Positions 28,631 through 37,172 of a stretch of 64,000 bases of DNA are shown here, one piece after another; the stretch's first letter is position 1, and each line of letters starts with the position of its first letter. A program made the position numbers and the translations under genes. The notes under the pieces were generated by a model. It saw only the letters and a list, made by a program, of their open reading frames with translations, was not told where the DNA came from and ran no database searches. The stretch is taken from assembly GCA_050288625.1 (NCBI GenBank), contig JBNKEE010000010.1:62001-126000 (forward strand), in the 5' to 3' direction. Source of the stretch: JAAGZL01 sp050288625 (lineage in GTDB: Bacteria > Pseudomonadota > Gammaproteobacteria > Chromatiales > Chromatiaceae).

Positions 28631-29872
28631 TTATCTTTCTGTTCCGCATATTCGATTCTGAATAATATCTATCAGACGACGAGACTGTTTTTCCATATCA
28701 AAATTCTCGTCAAAATATCGCCTCCCAGACAACCCCATTTCGGCTTTCTCACTATCAGACATGTTATACAAGGACTCTATATTATGCACTAAGCCGTCAA
28801 CGTCCTCTGCGGCACAGGTCAAGCCCGCCCCGGCCTCGTTGATCAAACGGGCGCCTTCCCCATCCATAGCCGCAATAATAGGTTTACCGGCCGCAAGATA
28901 AGTTTGTACCTTGCTGGGCACGGTATAGGAAAAGATTTCCTCGGCATTCAATGTTACAAGAAGGCAATCGGCCAGATCAAAAAAAACTGGCATCGCCTCA
29001 GGGGGAAAACGTCCTGGAAGCAACAGGTTATCCAGCTTTTTTTTCTGCTTTTGCTCTCTCAGCCAGTCCAACCTGCTTCCACTGCCAACCAATACAAGCC
29101 TGCAATCAGGCAGGTTACTCATCCTGCTTGCAACCTCTATCAGAGTATGCAAAGACTGCGCTTCTCCTAGATTACCGGCAAATACCAGACTGAAATTATT
29201 TGAAATATCATTTAGTAGCTCATCAGGAATAACAACCTCATCAGATGGATGTTTCTTACTAATCAGGTAGGAATTCGGATAATATATGATCTTCTTTTCA
29301 TCGACATACCTGGATACAGGCGCAATGAATGACCTTGATTGCACCAACAAGCAATCAGTGCAGGCATAGACAAACCTAACCAAAAGTCCTACAAGCCATA
29401 GCGCAAAGGGATTTTTTACAAATCCCGTGGCCTTTATGCTCTCTGGCCACAAGTCCTGAACCCACACAACCAGATGGGATTTCATCCTCCATTTAAGAGC
29501 AATTGCCGGCAACACGGATGTGATGGGGGATGGCATATACACAAAAACAACGTCGCAGCTACCCACCTTCTTTGTGACTTTTCCAGAATCTATTATTCCG
29601 TTCCAGGCAAATGAAAGATAGTTAAGCAACAGGTTTTTAGCCCCCCCGTTCTTCCTCGGCCTTGTTGGGAGCCTGTATAGGTCTATACCATCTTCAAAGA
29701 CCTCATGCGTAAATCCATGCTCCGCAAAGCCATCAAATATCTCTCCGTCTGGATAATTGGGCTTACCTGTTAGCACGGTAATGTTGTTCCCTTGCCTTTT
29801 GAGCATTCTCACCAGGTCGTTAATAAGGAAACTTTCAGGCCAGAAATATTGGCTCACCAATAGTATGTTCAT
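28631..29872 (-). CDS. wbuB: GT4 glycosyltransferase, WbuB-like
   Basis: 413 residues, GT-B fold. The opening LLVSQYFWPESFLINDLV and TGKPNYPDGEIFDGF are typical of WbuB, the transferase for L-FucNAc/L-QuiNAc-type sugars. The C-terminal donor site holds LVFAGNLGEAQSL and the E-x7-E-like region YTVPSKVQTYLAAGKP. It is adjacent to the RmlD-like reductase (5-base gap) and overlaps wzy by 4 bases. Transfer of the 2-acetamido-2,6-dideoxy-L-hexose made by the three following genes is a direct inference from context. Confidence 0.88.
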   Translation of the reverse strand: MNILLVSQYFWPESFLINDLVRMLKRQGNNITVLTGKPNYPDGEIFDGFAEHGFTHEVFEDGIDLYRLPTRPRKNGGAKNLLLNYLSFAWNGIIDSGKVTKKVGSCDVVFVYMPSPITSVLPAIALKWRMKSHLVVWVQDLWPESIKATGFVKNPFALWLVGLLVRFVYACTDCLLVQSRSFIAPVSRYVDEKKIIYYPNSYLISKKHPSDEVVIPDELLNDISNNFSLVFAGNLGEAQSLHTLIEVASRMSNLPDCRLVLVGSGSRLDWLREQKQKKKLDNLLLPGRFPPEAMPVFFDLADCLLVTLNAEEIFSYTVPSKVQTYLAAGKPIIAAMDGEGARLINEAGAGLTCAAEDVDGLVHNIESLYNMSDSEKAEMGLSGRRYFDENFDMEKQSRRLIDIIQNRICGTER

Positions 29873-31194
29873 ACACCAATGCCTGTATTTCTAACATGTT
29901 CTGTTTTTAATTGCTGCACTAGCGTAAGTAACATACCCCATAGAAAGAACATAACCATTCCCGGATATGGCTGACGTAATCCTACTTTAAAGGAATTATC
30001 TATAATGACAAAAAAACCGACAACGCTTATCAACATGATCAACTCAGGATCTAGCAACCCATTTCGCGCAACCCACCAGCACCTGCTTATAGTAGCAAAT
30101 ATCAAATATACAAACGGCAGAAGCGAGATAACGCCAAAATTATATACCAGATCCAGATAGTAGTTATGGGCACTGGGGTATAGTTTCCTGTCCGGAAAAG
30201 TTTTATGCCCAAAAAAGAAATGTTTTGGCCCATCAAATATGCCGCTAATATAGAAATTCCAGTAATCAAGCCTCATTTGCAGATTGCGCGGAATTTCTTT
30301 GCCAACATCATTCAGCTCATCGCCTTCTGGCGCTTTTATCGAGTGAGAAATGCTGCTGTATTTATGTTTGTAGGTGGATGACATCTGAACCTTGGGATAA
30401 TAGGACTGAAATCCCACCCAAAACATGAGGGCCATAGCCAGCACATACCATAACCTCTTCGATCTGTGGAACAGAAAAACCAGCAACAATGAGCAGGCCA
30501 CACCAAGACCAGCCGCCAATGTTGACAAGGATGCAGCAAGATATATCCCCATCCATGGAGACAGGAACAATACCAGGTAACGCAGATATTTATTTTCATA
30601 CAAGGCGCTGGCCGCCAGAAAATAGAGGCCTATGAATATAACAGGAATATATTGCAAATGCTGATACAGGCTGAAGAGATATAGATATGGAGACAGGAGT
30701 ACTGTTTTTTGATTGAGGGTCGCAATTACTTCCAGAGGCACTATGATCAATAACGCATATAATGCAATGGACTCAAACCGCAAATAGATCGATCTCGGCT
30801 TTAGATATAACGACCCAAACACTATAGCAAACATCGGCAAGACAAATTGAATTAGCTGTACAAACTTTCTAAACTCGGCCTTACCAGCACCGCCCGACGA
30901 CACCAATGTACTGAACACCAGCATTACAAATGCGGAAAATAAAAAACCAACCCCAAAATGCTTATCCTCCAGCCGTAGCAGCAGGCCAATCCCGACAAAA
31001 CAGGAGATTATCGCCATAGGAAGAGGCAGCAGCATCAATTGTCCATGCGAATCAAACCCAAATCCATGGAAATCAAATATTGAGCCGGACAGCTGAAAAA
31101 AAAGCGGGAACAGAAATAGAAAGATTAATATCGACTGCATTAACTCCATTGCTGAAATATTTGTTTCGCTTATCCTAAACGCTTTCACTGACAC
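29869..31194 (-). CDS. wzy: O-antigen polymerase/ligase-like membrane protein (Wzy/WaaL family)
   Basis: 441 residues with about 11 transmembrane helices and one large periplasmic loop (roughly 270-350) containing an RNLQMRLDYWNFY segment and GHKTFPDRKLYPSAHNYYLD, where the Arg and His/Asn pattern is typical of O-antigen ligase superfamily loops. In this context, next to wzx and glycosyltransferases, Wzy polymerase is likelier than ligase. The start is GTG 31194, overlapping wzx by 20 bases; the in-frame ATG at 31149 is an alternative. Confidence 0.78.
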   Translation of the reverse strand: MSVKAFRISETNISAMELMQSILIFLFLFPLFFQLSGSIFDFHGFGFDSHGQLMLLPLPMAIISCFVGIGLLLRLEDKHFGVGFLFSAFVMLVFSTLVSSGGAGKAEFRKFVQLIQFVLPMFAIVFGSLYLKPRSIYLRFESIALYALLIIVPLEVIATLNQKTVLLSPYLYLFSLYQHLQYIPVIFIGLYFLAASALYENKYLRYLVLFLSPWMGIYLAASLSTLAAGLGVACSLLLVFLFHRSKRLWYVLAMALMFWVGFQSYYPKVQMSSTYKHKYSSISHSIKAPEGDELNDVGKEIPRNLQMRLDYWNFYISGIFDGPKHFFFGHKTFPDRKLYPSAHNYYLDLVYNFGVISLLPFVYLIFATISRCWWVARNGLLDPELIMLISVVGFFVIIDNSFKVGLRQPYPGMVMFFLWGMLLTLVQQLKTEHVRNTGIGV

Positions 31195-32314
31195 ATCTTT
31201 CCTTGTACGTAACAGCCATATAAAAAAAGCAGTTTATTATCGCGCTCCAAAGGAACATGCTTACTAGAAAACTCTCGCCGAACATGAAATAGGCCAAAGG
31301 AACTGACATAAGCAGAATCATATTGGCCAGCGAATCCACGACAAATACATCTTTTTTCAACAACTGTAAAATATAGAGCTTTTGTCTCTGAGCAAGCACC
31401 ATCAGTCCGCCACCAATCATCGAAACACCGATACCATATAGCAACATAGAGGAACTAAGGCCAATTGCCATCAATGACATTACCGACAGCATGGTAACCC
31501 CTGCAATAACCCACAACAAAGCAAAAGCAAACGTCTTCCTAAAGTCACTTGCGGAGCTTTGCAGGATAATGCTGGGACCGAACGCTTGAATATATAAGGC
31601 GCTAACCACCCCTCCTATCGCATATGCTGAAAAAAGCTGTCCAGCTACGCCCTTTCCCACCAGATATATGATCAAGAGCCGAAATATATAGGTAGTCAAT
31701 CCGATTATTGCGCTTGACCCGATATTCGGAAGAATGGCTCTATAGTCTGCCTTAAACATGCCGACATCAAATGTACGCCTCACATATGACGCTGAAAAGA
31801 CAAATGGAACAAGGGCCCATACGAAAAGAGTGAGATAAAAGGCCTGCATCAGAGAAAAAACCAGAAACAACATAAGCAGAAGCAAAAGAAGCAGATTGGC
31901 AAAAACATAGGCCGAGACGAATCGATAATCTCCATCTCTTTCCTTACTTGCAAGCTGCAGCTCAGTAAACCACTCAGTGCATTTCCGCATTATGAATCCA
32001 AAGATCAATACCCCAGGTACCTCAATAGCCCCCTCAATCAATGCATATACAACAATAATGGCAAAGGGCAAAACAAGTACCCGAAAAGCAAAAATATCCT
32101 TTTCATCTCGGTCATTTGAGCCAGATAATATGATGCTGCGCGCATTGCCTGATAACGACAGAAACACCGCGGCAATCGCGGCCTGAAGCACCCCTATCTC
32201 AGCAGCCAACACCTCTTTTCCGGTTATGCCGGCCATAACCAGCAATGCAGTTATCGAAAAAAAGTTGATCGAAGCTGCCGCCGGAAACGCGTACCTAAAG
32301 CTCAGAATAGACAT
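31175..32314 (-). CDS. Wzx-like flippase (second, short form)
   Basis: 379-residue membrane protein with 10-11 hydrophobic helices and little else to identify it. The layout (opening FPAAASINFFSITALLVMAG, central FSAYAIGGVVSALYIQAFGP) and location between a glycosyltransferase and wzy mark it as the repeat-unit translocase of the main O-antigen. It is shorter than typical Wzx proteins (about 410-480), so the assignment is mainly positional. It starts 6 bases after the preceding glycosyltransferase stop. Confidence 0.68.
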   Translation of the reverse strand: MSILSFRYAFPAAASINFFSITALLVMAGITGKEVLAAEIGVLQAAIAAVFLSLSGNARSIILSGSNDRDEKDIFAFRVLVLPFAIIVVYALIEGAIEVPGVLIFGFIMRKCTEWFTELQLASKERDGDYRFVSAYVFANLLLLLLLMLFLVFSLMQAFYLTLFVWALVPFVFSASYVRRTFDVGMFKADYRAILPNIGSSAIIGLTTYIFRLLIIYLVGKGVAGQLFSAYAIGGVVSALYIQAFGPSIILQSSASDFRKTFAFALLWVIAGVTMLSVMSLMAIGLSSSMLLYGIGVSMIGGGLMVLAQRQKLYILQLLKKDVFVVDSLANMILLMSVPLAYFMFGESFLVSMFLWSAIINCFFYMAVTYKERCVSESV

Positions 32315-32320
32315 AGCGTC

Positions 32321-33439
32321 TTATCTAATCTGATTAGCCAATTCTAGGAATCTTTGCGAAATATTAGACCAGGTAAAATTGTCCAGAACATATACACGCC
32401 CGCGTTCCCCCATTTCCTTAACAAGGTTTTTATCCATAATCATCTCCCTCAAACCTTCCGTTATTCCATCAACTGTCGGCTCGACCTCAATACCGCCGCC
32501 AGCTTCCACAAGTGATGAAAAGCCACATTGATCCGTTAATAGAACAGGCTTCCCTGATATTGCACCCTCTAAAGCTACTATAGACATGGCTTCGTGCCGT
32601 GATGGTATCACAAGAAATTCCGCCCCATGATAGACTTCAAACTTTTCATCCCCACCCAAATAACCTACAAAGTGAACCCGTTTATCCAGACCCATTCTCG
32701 TCACTGATTCTTCTAGCTGAGCCATCATCCCTCCATCCGGGCCAACAAATACCAAGTGATGCGGTATAGAATCCTTAAGTCGGCTATATGCATCTAATAG
32801 GATATCCGGGCCTTTGATGGCACTAACCCTTCCAACAAACAGTATATACGGGGCAGACCCAACCCCTGACTCTCTCCTGAAATGATCACCGGCATTCTCA
32901 CTGAATTCCCTATTATGGACACCATTGGGAATATGATGGATACGCGCAGGATCGACGCCCAGTTTTTCGAATAGATCGACTTCGTGCGGAGATATGGCAA
33001 TAGCGGCAGACGCACCGCGTATAATCTTACTTCCTATGATCCACTGATACAGTCGCTTCTTTTTCAGCGACCTCCCAAAGAAGGTCATGGCGCCGGCCGG
33101 ACAGACAATATATGGTTTTCCGGCCATTCTCGCTTCCAGATAAACCCACGCGTTGATAAAGGTCCAATGATTCATCATGTGGATCACGTCCGCCCATCTG
33201 ACCAATTCCCGCACTGCTCCAATTTTTGGAGCGGGAATGAACCATCTATGATTCAGACAACGCAATGCCACAACATCATCATGATCCGGGCCAATCTTTG
33301 CACCAGATGCATTTTCAATAGTTAATATGCGAGATCCTACGCCAAGTTTTTTAAGCGCATTATGAAGCTGCAGTGTTCTCTCGACGGTCCCTCCTCCGGC
33401 CACCTGATCTAGACTCATGTTCACATGCAATATATTCAT
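32321..33439 (-). CDS. GT4 glycosyltransferase
   Basis: 372 residues. The N-terminal Rossmann half opens with LHVNMSLDQVAGGGTVERTLQL; the C-terminal GT4 half has ILFVGRVSAIKGPDILLDAY and the donor-binding EFLVIPSRHEAMSIVALEGAISGKP region with the E-x7-E pair. Retaining enzyme adding one sugar on the cytoplasmic face; donor unknown. It overlaps the epimerase gene upstream by 4 bases. Confidence 0.88.
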   Translation of the reverse strand: MNILHVNMSLDQVAGGGTVERTLQLHNALKKLGVGSRILTIENASGAKIGPDHDDVVALRCLNHRWFIPAPKIGAVRELVRWADVIHMMNHWTFINAWVYLEARMAGKPYIVCPAGAMTFFGRSLKKKRLYQWIIGSKIIRGASAAIAISPHEVDLFEKLGVDPARIHHIPNGVHNREFSENAGDHFRRESGVGSAPYILFVGRVSAIKGPDILLDAYSRLKDSIPHHLVFVGPDGGMMAQLEESVTRMGLDKRVHFVGYLGGDEKFEVYHGAEFLVIPSRHEAMSIVALEGAISGKPVLLTDQCGFSSLVEAGGGIEVEPTVDGITEGLREMIMDKNLVKEMGERGRVYVLDNFTWSNISQRFLELANQIR

Positions 33440-34350
33440 TGCCGAACCTTGTTTTCTACATAATCAGCAAGCATGGCATGCAAATCAAACTTGAATTCAA
33501 ACCCTTTTTCTAAAAGACGTTTCGATGAAAACATCACGTTCCCCTTTAGACTTGACCCCTTTATGGAAGTACGTATCCAATAGGCTAGTCTCCATGGCAA
33601 ATGCAGGCTCTGTACTTTCGCCTCGCCCGCCAGCTCCCTAAGACAGCTGCATACCTCACTTACAGTAGACGGCATCTCTTCCTGTGCAACGATATAACAC
33701 TCAGTGCCATAAAATGAGAGATCAAGAAAATGCAATGCGGCAGATGCCACATCTTCGGCATGAACAAGATGCGCTCGTTCACCCCCCTTATAAAAAAGCA
33801 TCAATGCATTCCTAACTCCGCCTTCCGACAGCACCAGGATTCCTGGGCTGCTAGTATCTATCACATTGGTAGGCCGCAGGATGATCACCCGATCACATAC
33901 ACCGCTTTCTCTAACCAGCTTTTCCGCTTCCAGTTTTGATGTTTCATAAGGTCCTACTGGCGAACAATTTGTGCTCTCATCTACCAATCCAGACACGGAT
34001 GGCCCCATTACCCCGACTGAACTCAGATGGCAGAAATACGAAATACCCTTGTCCGCTGCGGCCGCAAGGAGGTTGCTGGTCCCCTCCACATTTGTTTGAT
34101 GCATGCGGCCTTCGTCCCGCAATTCCGCCGCACAATGAAATATGGCGTCTGCTCCGGAAACAAAACTTTCCAGTAACAACATATCGTTCAACCCCCCATG
34201 GTAGACTTCCGCCAGTGTCGTAGCGGCATGCTCATTCCTAGTAAGCACCCTGATATGCCAGCCGCGTTTTGACAGAAGACGAACAATCCAGCTACCGACC
34301 AGCCCTGTCGCCCCCGTTACACACGCGGTTTTTGCCGATGGGCTATTCAT
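33436..34350 (-). CDS. NAD-dependent epimerase/ketoreductase
   Basis: 304 residues from ATG 34350 (8-base overlap with the preceding GT2 stop; an in-frame TTG at 34362 is less likely). Extended SDR with VTGATGLVGSWIVRLL near 12-27, HLSSVGVMGPS with Ser, and YETSKLEAEKLV with the Tyr-x3-Lys pair. It might finish a nucleotide sugar for the surrounding glycosyltransferases, for example reduce the 4-keto sugar from Gmd, but its substrate is not evident. Confidence 0.82.
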   Translation of the reverse strand: MNSPSAKTACVTGATGLVGSWIVRLLSKRGWHIRVLTRNEHAATTLAEVYHGGLNDMLLLESFVSGADAIFHCAAELRDEGRMHQTNVEGTSNLLAAAADKGISYFCHLSSVGVMGPSVSGLVDESTNCSPVGPYETSKLEAEKLVRESGVCDRVIILRPTNVIDTSSPGILVLSEGGVRNALMLFYKGGERAHLVHAEDVASAALHFLDLSFYGTECYIVAQEEMPSTVSEVCSCLRELAGEAKVQSLHLPWRLAYWIRTSIKGSSLKGNVMFSSKRLLEKGFEFKFDLHAMLADYVENKVRQ

Positions 34351-35119
34351 CACGCCAACCAAACAACATGCGTTTTACCAATACCCGCAAACTGAAATAA
34401 CCCCACCAGAAATAGGACAGACCGACGCCATTGGCTCTGTTTTTTATCTGCGCATCACGAGACTCACGCAGACTACGCTCCACTCCATCAGTACTAATGC
34501 CGCCGATACGCATCTGTGCTATCAATTCGGGAACATAACGCACAACAAGCTCCGATCTCTTCCTCAGAAAAAGTTCATAGTCAAGCGCGTTGCGGAAGTC
34601 CTCATCAAACCAGCCAACTTGTTCGATCAGCCGCCTGTTAACAAAGGCGGCCGGATGGGGAATAGTAGAGTATCGCCGGAACCTACCCCAGGACCATGCC
34701 CCGCCTATTTCCTCGGACTGAGGCACAGGCTCTTTCTGCCGCTTAATATGCTGTATCCTGCCGTGAATCACATCGACATTTTTTTCTTTTCTTAGAATGC
34801 CGGCCAAGTTGCTAAGAACAGATGGAGAAACATATCTATCATCGGAATTGAGGAACGCCAGCCACTCTCCTCTACTCTGTTCAATTCCCAGATTAAAGGC
34901 ATGCGACAGACCGCGATCAGGCTTACTATGCCAATATGCTAATCGATCCTGATATTTCTCTATAATGCTAACGGTACCATCTGACGACCCACCGTCAATC
35001 ACGATATATTCAAAGTCAGGGCAGTCCTGCGCAATCACGCTCTGAATACATTGCTCCAGAAACTCTTCCGCCTGGTAACAGACGGTAATCACAGAGATAA
35101 GCGGGCGCCCGACATCCAT
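34343..35119 (-). CDS. GT2 family glycosyltransferase
   Basis: 258 residues, GT-A fold: VITVCYQAEEFLEQCIQSV at 11-29, the first Asp in YIVIDGGSSDGT, the metal-binding FLNSDDRY near 89-96, and a late WFDEDFRNALDYELFLR region. Inverting transferase of the WcaA/WcaE type for repeat-unit assembly; donor unknown. It sits 3 bases after the GT4 gene upstream. Confidence 0.9.
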   Translation of the reverse strand: MDVGRPLISVITVCYQAEEFLEQCIQSVIAQDCPDFEYIVIDGGSSDGTVSIIEKYQDRLAYWHSKPDRGLSHAFNLGIEQSRGEWLAFLNSDDRYVSPSVLSNLAGILRKEKNVDVIHGRIQHIKRQKEPVPQSEEIGGAWSWGRFRRYSTIPHPAAFVNRRLIEQVGWFDEDFRNALDYELFLRKRSELVVRYVPELIAQMRIGGISTDGVERSLRESRDAQIKNRANGVGLSYFWWGYFSLRVLVKRMLFGWRDE

Positions 35120-35122
35120 GCG

Positions 35123-36205
35123 CTACAACTGTACACCTACAAAGGAAAAAAACTGTCTGGCTGATGCCTCCCAGGTATAGCTTCTTGCATGTCTATAACC
35201 CAGCTCTCTTTTATCCTCAGATTGATTGACCGCACAAGCAACCGCATCAATCAAACCCAAGGTATCCTCCCAATGGAAATATTCCGCGTGCTCAGACAGC
35301 ACCTCACGGAAAACAGGATGATCAGCAACAACCACTGGCGTTCCGCAAGCCAGCGCCTCAAGTGGTGGCAGACCAAAGCCTTCATAGCGAGACGGATAGA
35401 CAAATGCGGCGGCTTGCTGGTACAAGGCCCGCAGTTCAACATCATTTGCGGCACGCCAAATGATCCAATCCCCAGCCGAACCCTTCTCCGCCACAGATAA
35501 TTCGCCTCCACCGACGACTATCAGGTCAAATTGCTTATGCAGCCCTGTTTTAAAGGCGTCCATAAGTACGGAGAAATTTTTATACGAAGCTCTGCTTCCC
35601 ACATAAAGCAGAAAGGGTTTATCACTTCGGTACGACAACGGACTATCAGAAGTTGATCGGTCAAAAAACTGATCGACCCCCAGATGAAACACCTTTATCT
35701 TCTCATCCGGAACCCTGTAGTACCGCATTACATCCTGTTTGGAGGATTCTGAGATAGTTGCTATCAGATCGGCCCTGGAAAACGCCTTGCGTTTCATCTC
35801 GAACAATCTTTCGGCGCCGGGAAATAACTCAGGGAAACGCTCATGTGCACAGTCATAATCACCGACCAGCACCTTGGATCCTGACGTATGCTTAGGGAGT
35901 CTGTAGTAGCTGGATACATATGTAGCCTGCTCTGACTTAGTCTGTTTCCTGAATCTACTCCACTCTCTCTCCAGCCAGAACGGCTCCATTCCCCTCCCGA
36001 CCTTGGCGATCAGCCGATTTGATGGCCGCCACCGCACCCCGACATTCCTTTCCAACGGGACATCATCCCAAACATAATCATCGAGTGCCAAACCGCGAAA
36101 CAGCACGGAATGTTCCTCTGGCGGCAAACATCTAAGTACCTCATAATAGAGCCGCGATATACCCCCGTTTCTTTGCAGTCCGAAGATCCGCCCATCAATA
36201 AACAT
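35123..36205 (-). CDS. GT4 glycosyltransferase (WbaZ/mannosyltransferase-like)
   Basis: 360 residues from ATG 36203-36205, which has GGTGGA 7 bases upstream; the longer reading would begin at TTG. FIDGRIFGLQRNGGISRLYYEV opens the protein, FLLYVGSRASYKNFSVLMDAF marks the start of the donor half, and AFVYPSRYEGFGLPPLEALACGTP holds the E-x7-E pair. The FIDGR...GGISR opening is typical for GT4 enzymes annotated as mannosyltransferases; donor specificity is not proven. Confidence 0.88.
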   Translation of the reverse strand: MFIDGRIFGLQRNGGISRLYYEVLRCLPPEEHSVLFRGLALDDYVWDDVPLERNVGVRWRPSNRLIAKVGRGMEPFWLEREWSRFRKQTKSEQATYVSSYYRLPKHTSGSKVLVGDYDCAHERFPELFPGAERLFEMKRKAFSRADLIATISESSKQDVMRYYRVPDEKIKVFHLGVDQFFDRSTSDSPLSYRSDKPFLLYVGSRASYKNFSVLMDAFKTGLHKQFDLIVVGGGELSVAEKGSAGDWIIWRAANDVELRALYQQAAAFVYPSRYEGFGLPPLEALACGTPVVVADHPVFREVLSEHAEYFHWEDTLGLIDAVACAVNQSEDKRELGYRHARSYTWEASARQFFSFVGVQL

Positions 36206-36219
36206 CCGCTTCCACCCAG

Positions 36220-37164
36220 TCACCAATCTTTGTCGGAATAATAGAGTGAAGAAACCGGCTCGACCTGCTCCCTGATATATTTAATCTCACCATCAGATAG
36301 GCGCCGTTTCCAATTCCATATGTTCTCTTTGCTGTGTCTGGATATAGACTTACGGCTATTCAGGGCCACGTCCGCCGAGGTGGTATCAGATTCGTTGCCT
36401 ACACCTGTATATTTCCTAAGCCGCTCACGCACACTCTGTGTAAATGCCAGGCCTAAACCATCAAAAAGTGTCTTGAATTGTTGCTCAGGATCTAGCGATA
36501 GGTCCTCATGTCTAATGAAATGCCAATCATCATGACTTTGCTGATATTGCGAAATAACATGGTGTAATATCTTCCATACAAGAACCCCTTGATCGATAAG
36601 ATCGTGCTCCTTGCGGGCATAGGCTACAATGTCAGCCTCATATTGAGACAAATAATCGCGCAACAATAGTGGCTGCCCAGCTAAAGATGAAAACGGAAAT
36701 CCCCAATTTAGAATCTTCAGGCTACTGACAAATGCGGCAGGATGCCGTATTAGAATAACAACATCCATATCGAAATGCTTAACCAGCCACTCCGCCAAGA
36801 AGAGCGCATTAGGGTCCTTAACGAACGTCCTTTTGCCCATCAGTCTATTCTGACCGGTTTGATATAGGTCTTTAATAACCCTGGCATATTCACGAAGAGA
36901 TCCAGCAGCCCCAAGTCCTGCGCCCAACTCGTACCTAAAACCAATGGTCTTTTTAGCCGCCTCCAGATATGGCGGTTCGTTTTCTTCTGTTATATATGGA
37001 AAGAAGCATCCGAATGACGCATTAAATATCCCGGGACGATTGTTCGCATCATTAAATGGCTCCATAACAAAACCCAGACCTGGGGCTGCAGCTAACATAT
37101 TTGCTGCCCAGGTGGTCCCGGAACGATGAGAACCGGTTAATAGAATCGGCTTCCCGCTATGCAT
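36220..37164 (-). CDS. PAPS-dependent sulfotransferase (second)
   Basis: 314 residues. The 5'-phosphosulfate loop is ILLTGSHRSGTTWAANML at 7-24, and the 3'-phosphate strand VVILIRHPAAFVSSLK is near 134-149. Late motifs (IRHEDLSLDPE) fit the carbohydrate sulfotransferase family. It is only distantly like the sulfotransferase at 21.1 kb, so the two probably modify different positions. It is placed among glycosyltransferases, 8 bases after the preceding GT2/methyltransferase stop. Confidence 0.85.
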   Translation of the reverse strand: MHSGKPILLTGSHRSGTTWAANMLAAAPGLGFVMEPFNDANNRPGIFNASFGCFFPYITEENEPPYLEAAKKTIGFRYELGAGLGAAGSLREYARVIKDLYQTGQNRLMGKRTFVKDPNALFLAEWLVKHFDMDVVILIRHPAAFVSSLKILNWGFPFSSLAGQPLLLRDYLSQYEADIVAYARKEHDLIDQGVLVWKILHHVISQYQQSHDDWHFIRHEDLSLDPEQQFKTLFDGLGLAFTQSVRERLRKYTGVGNESDTTSADVALNSRKSISRHSKENIWNWKRRLSDGEIKYIREQVEPVSSLYYSDKDW

Positions 37165-37172
37165 GACTTTTG

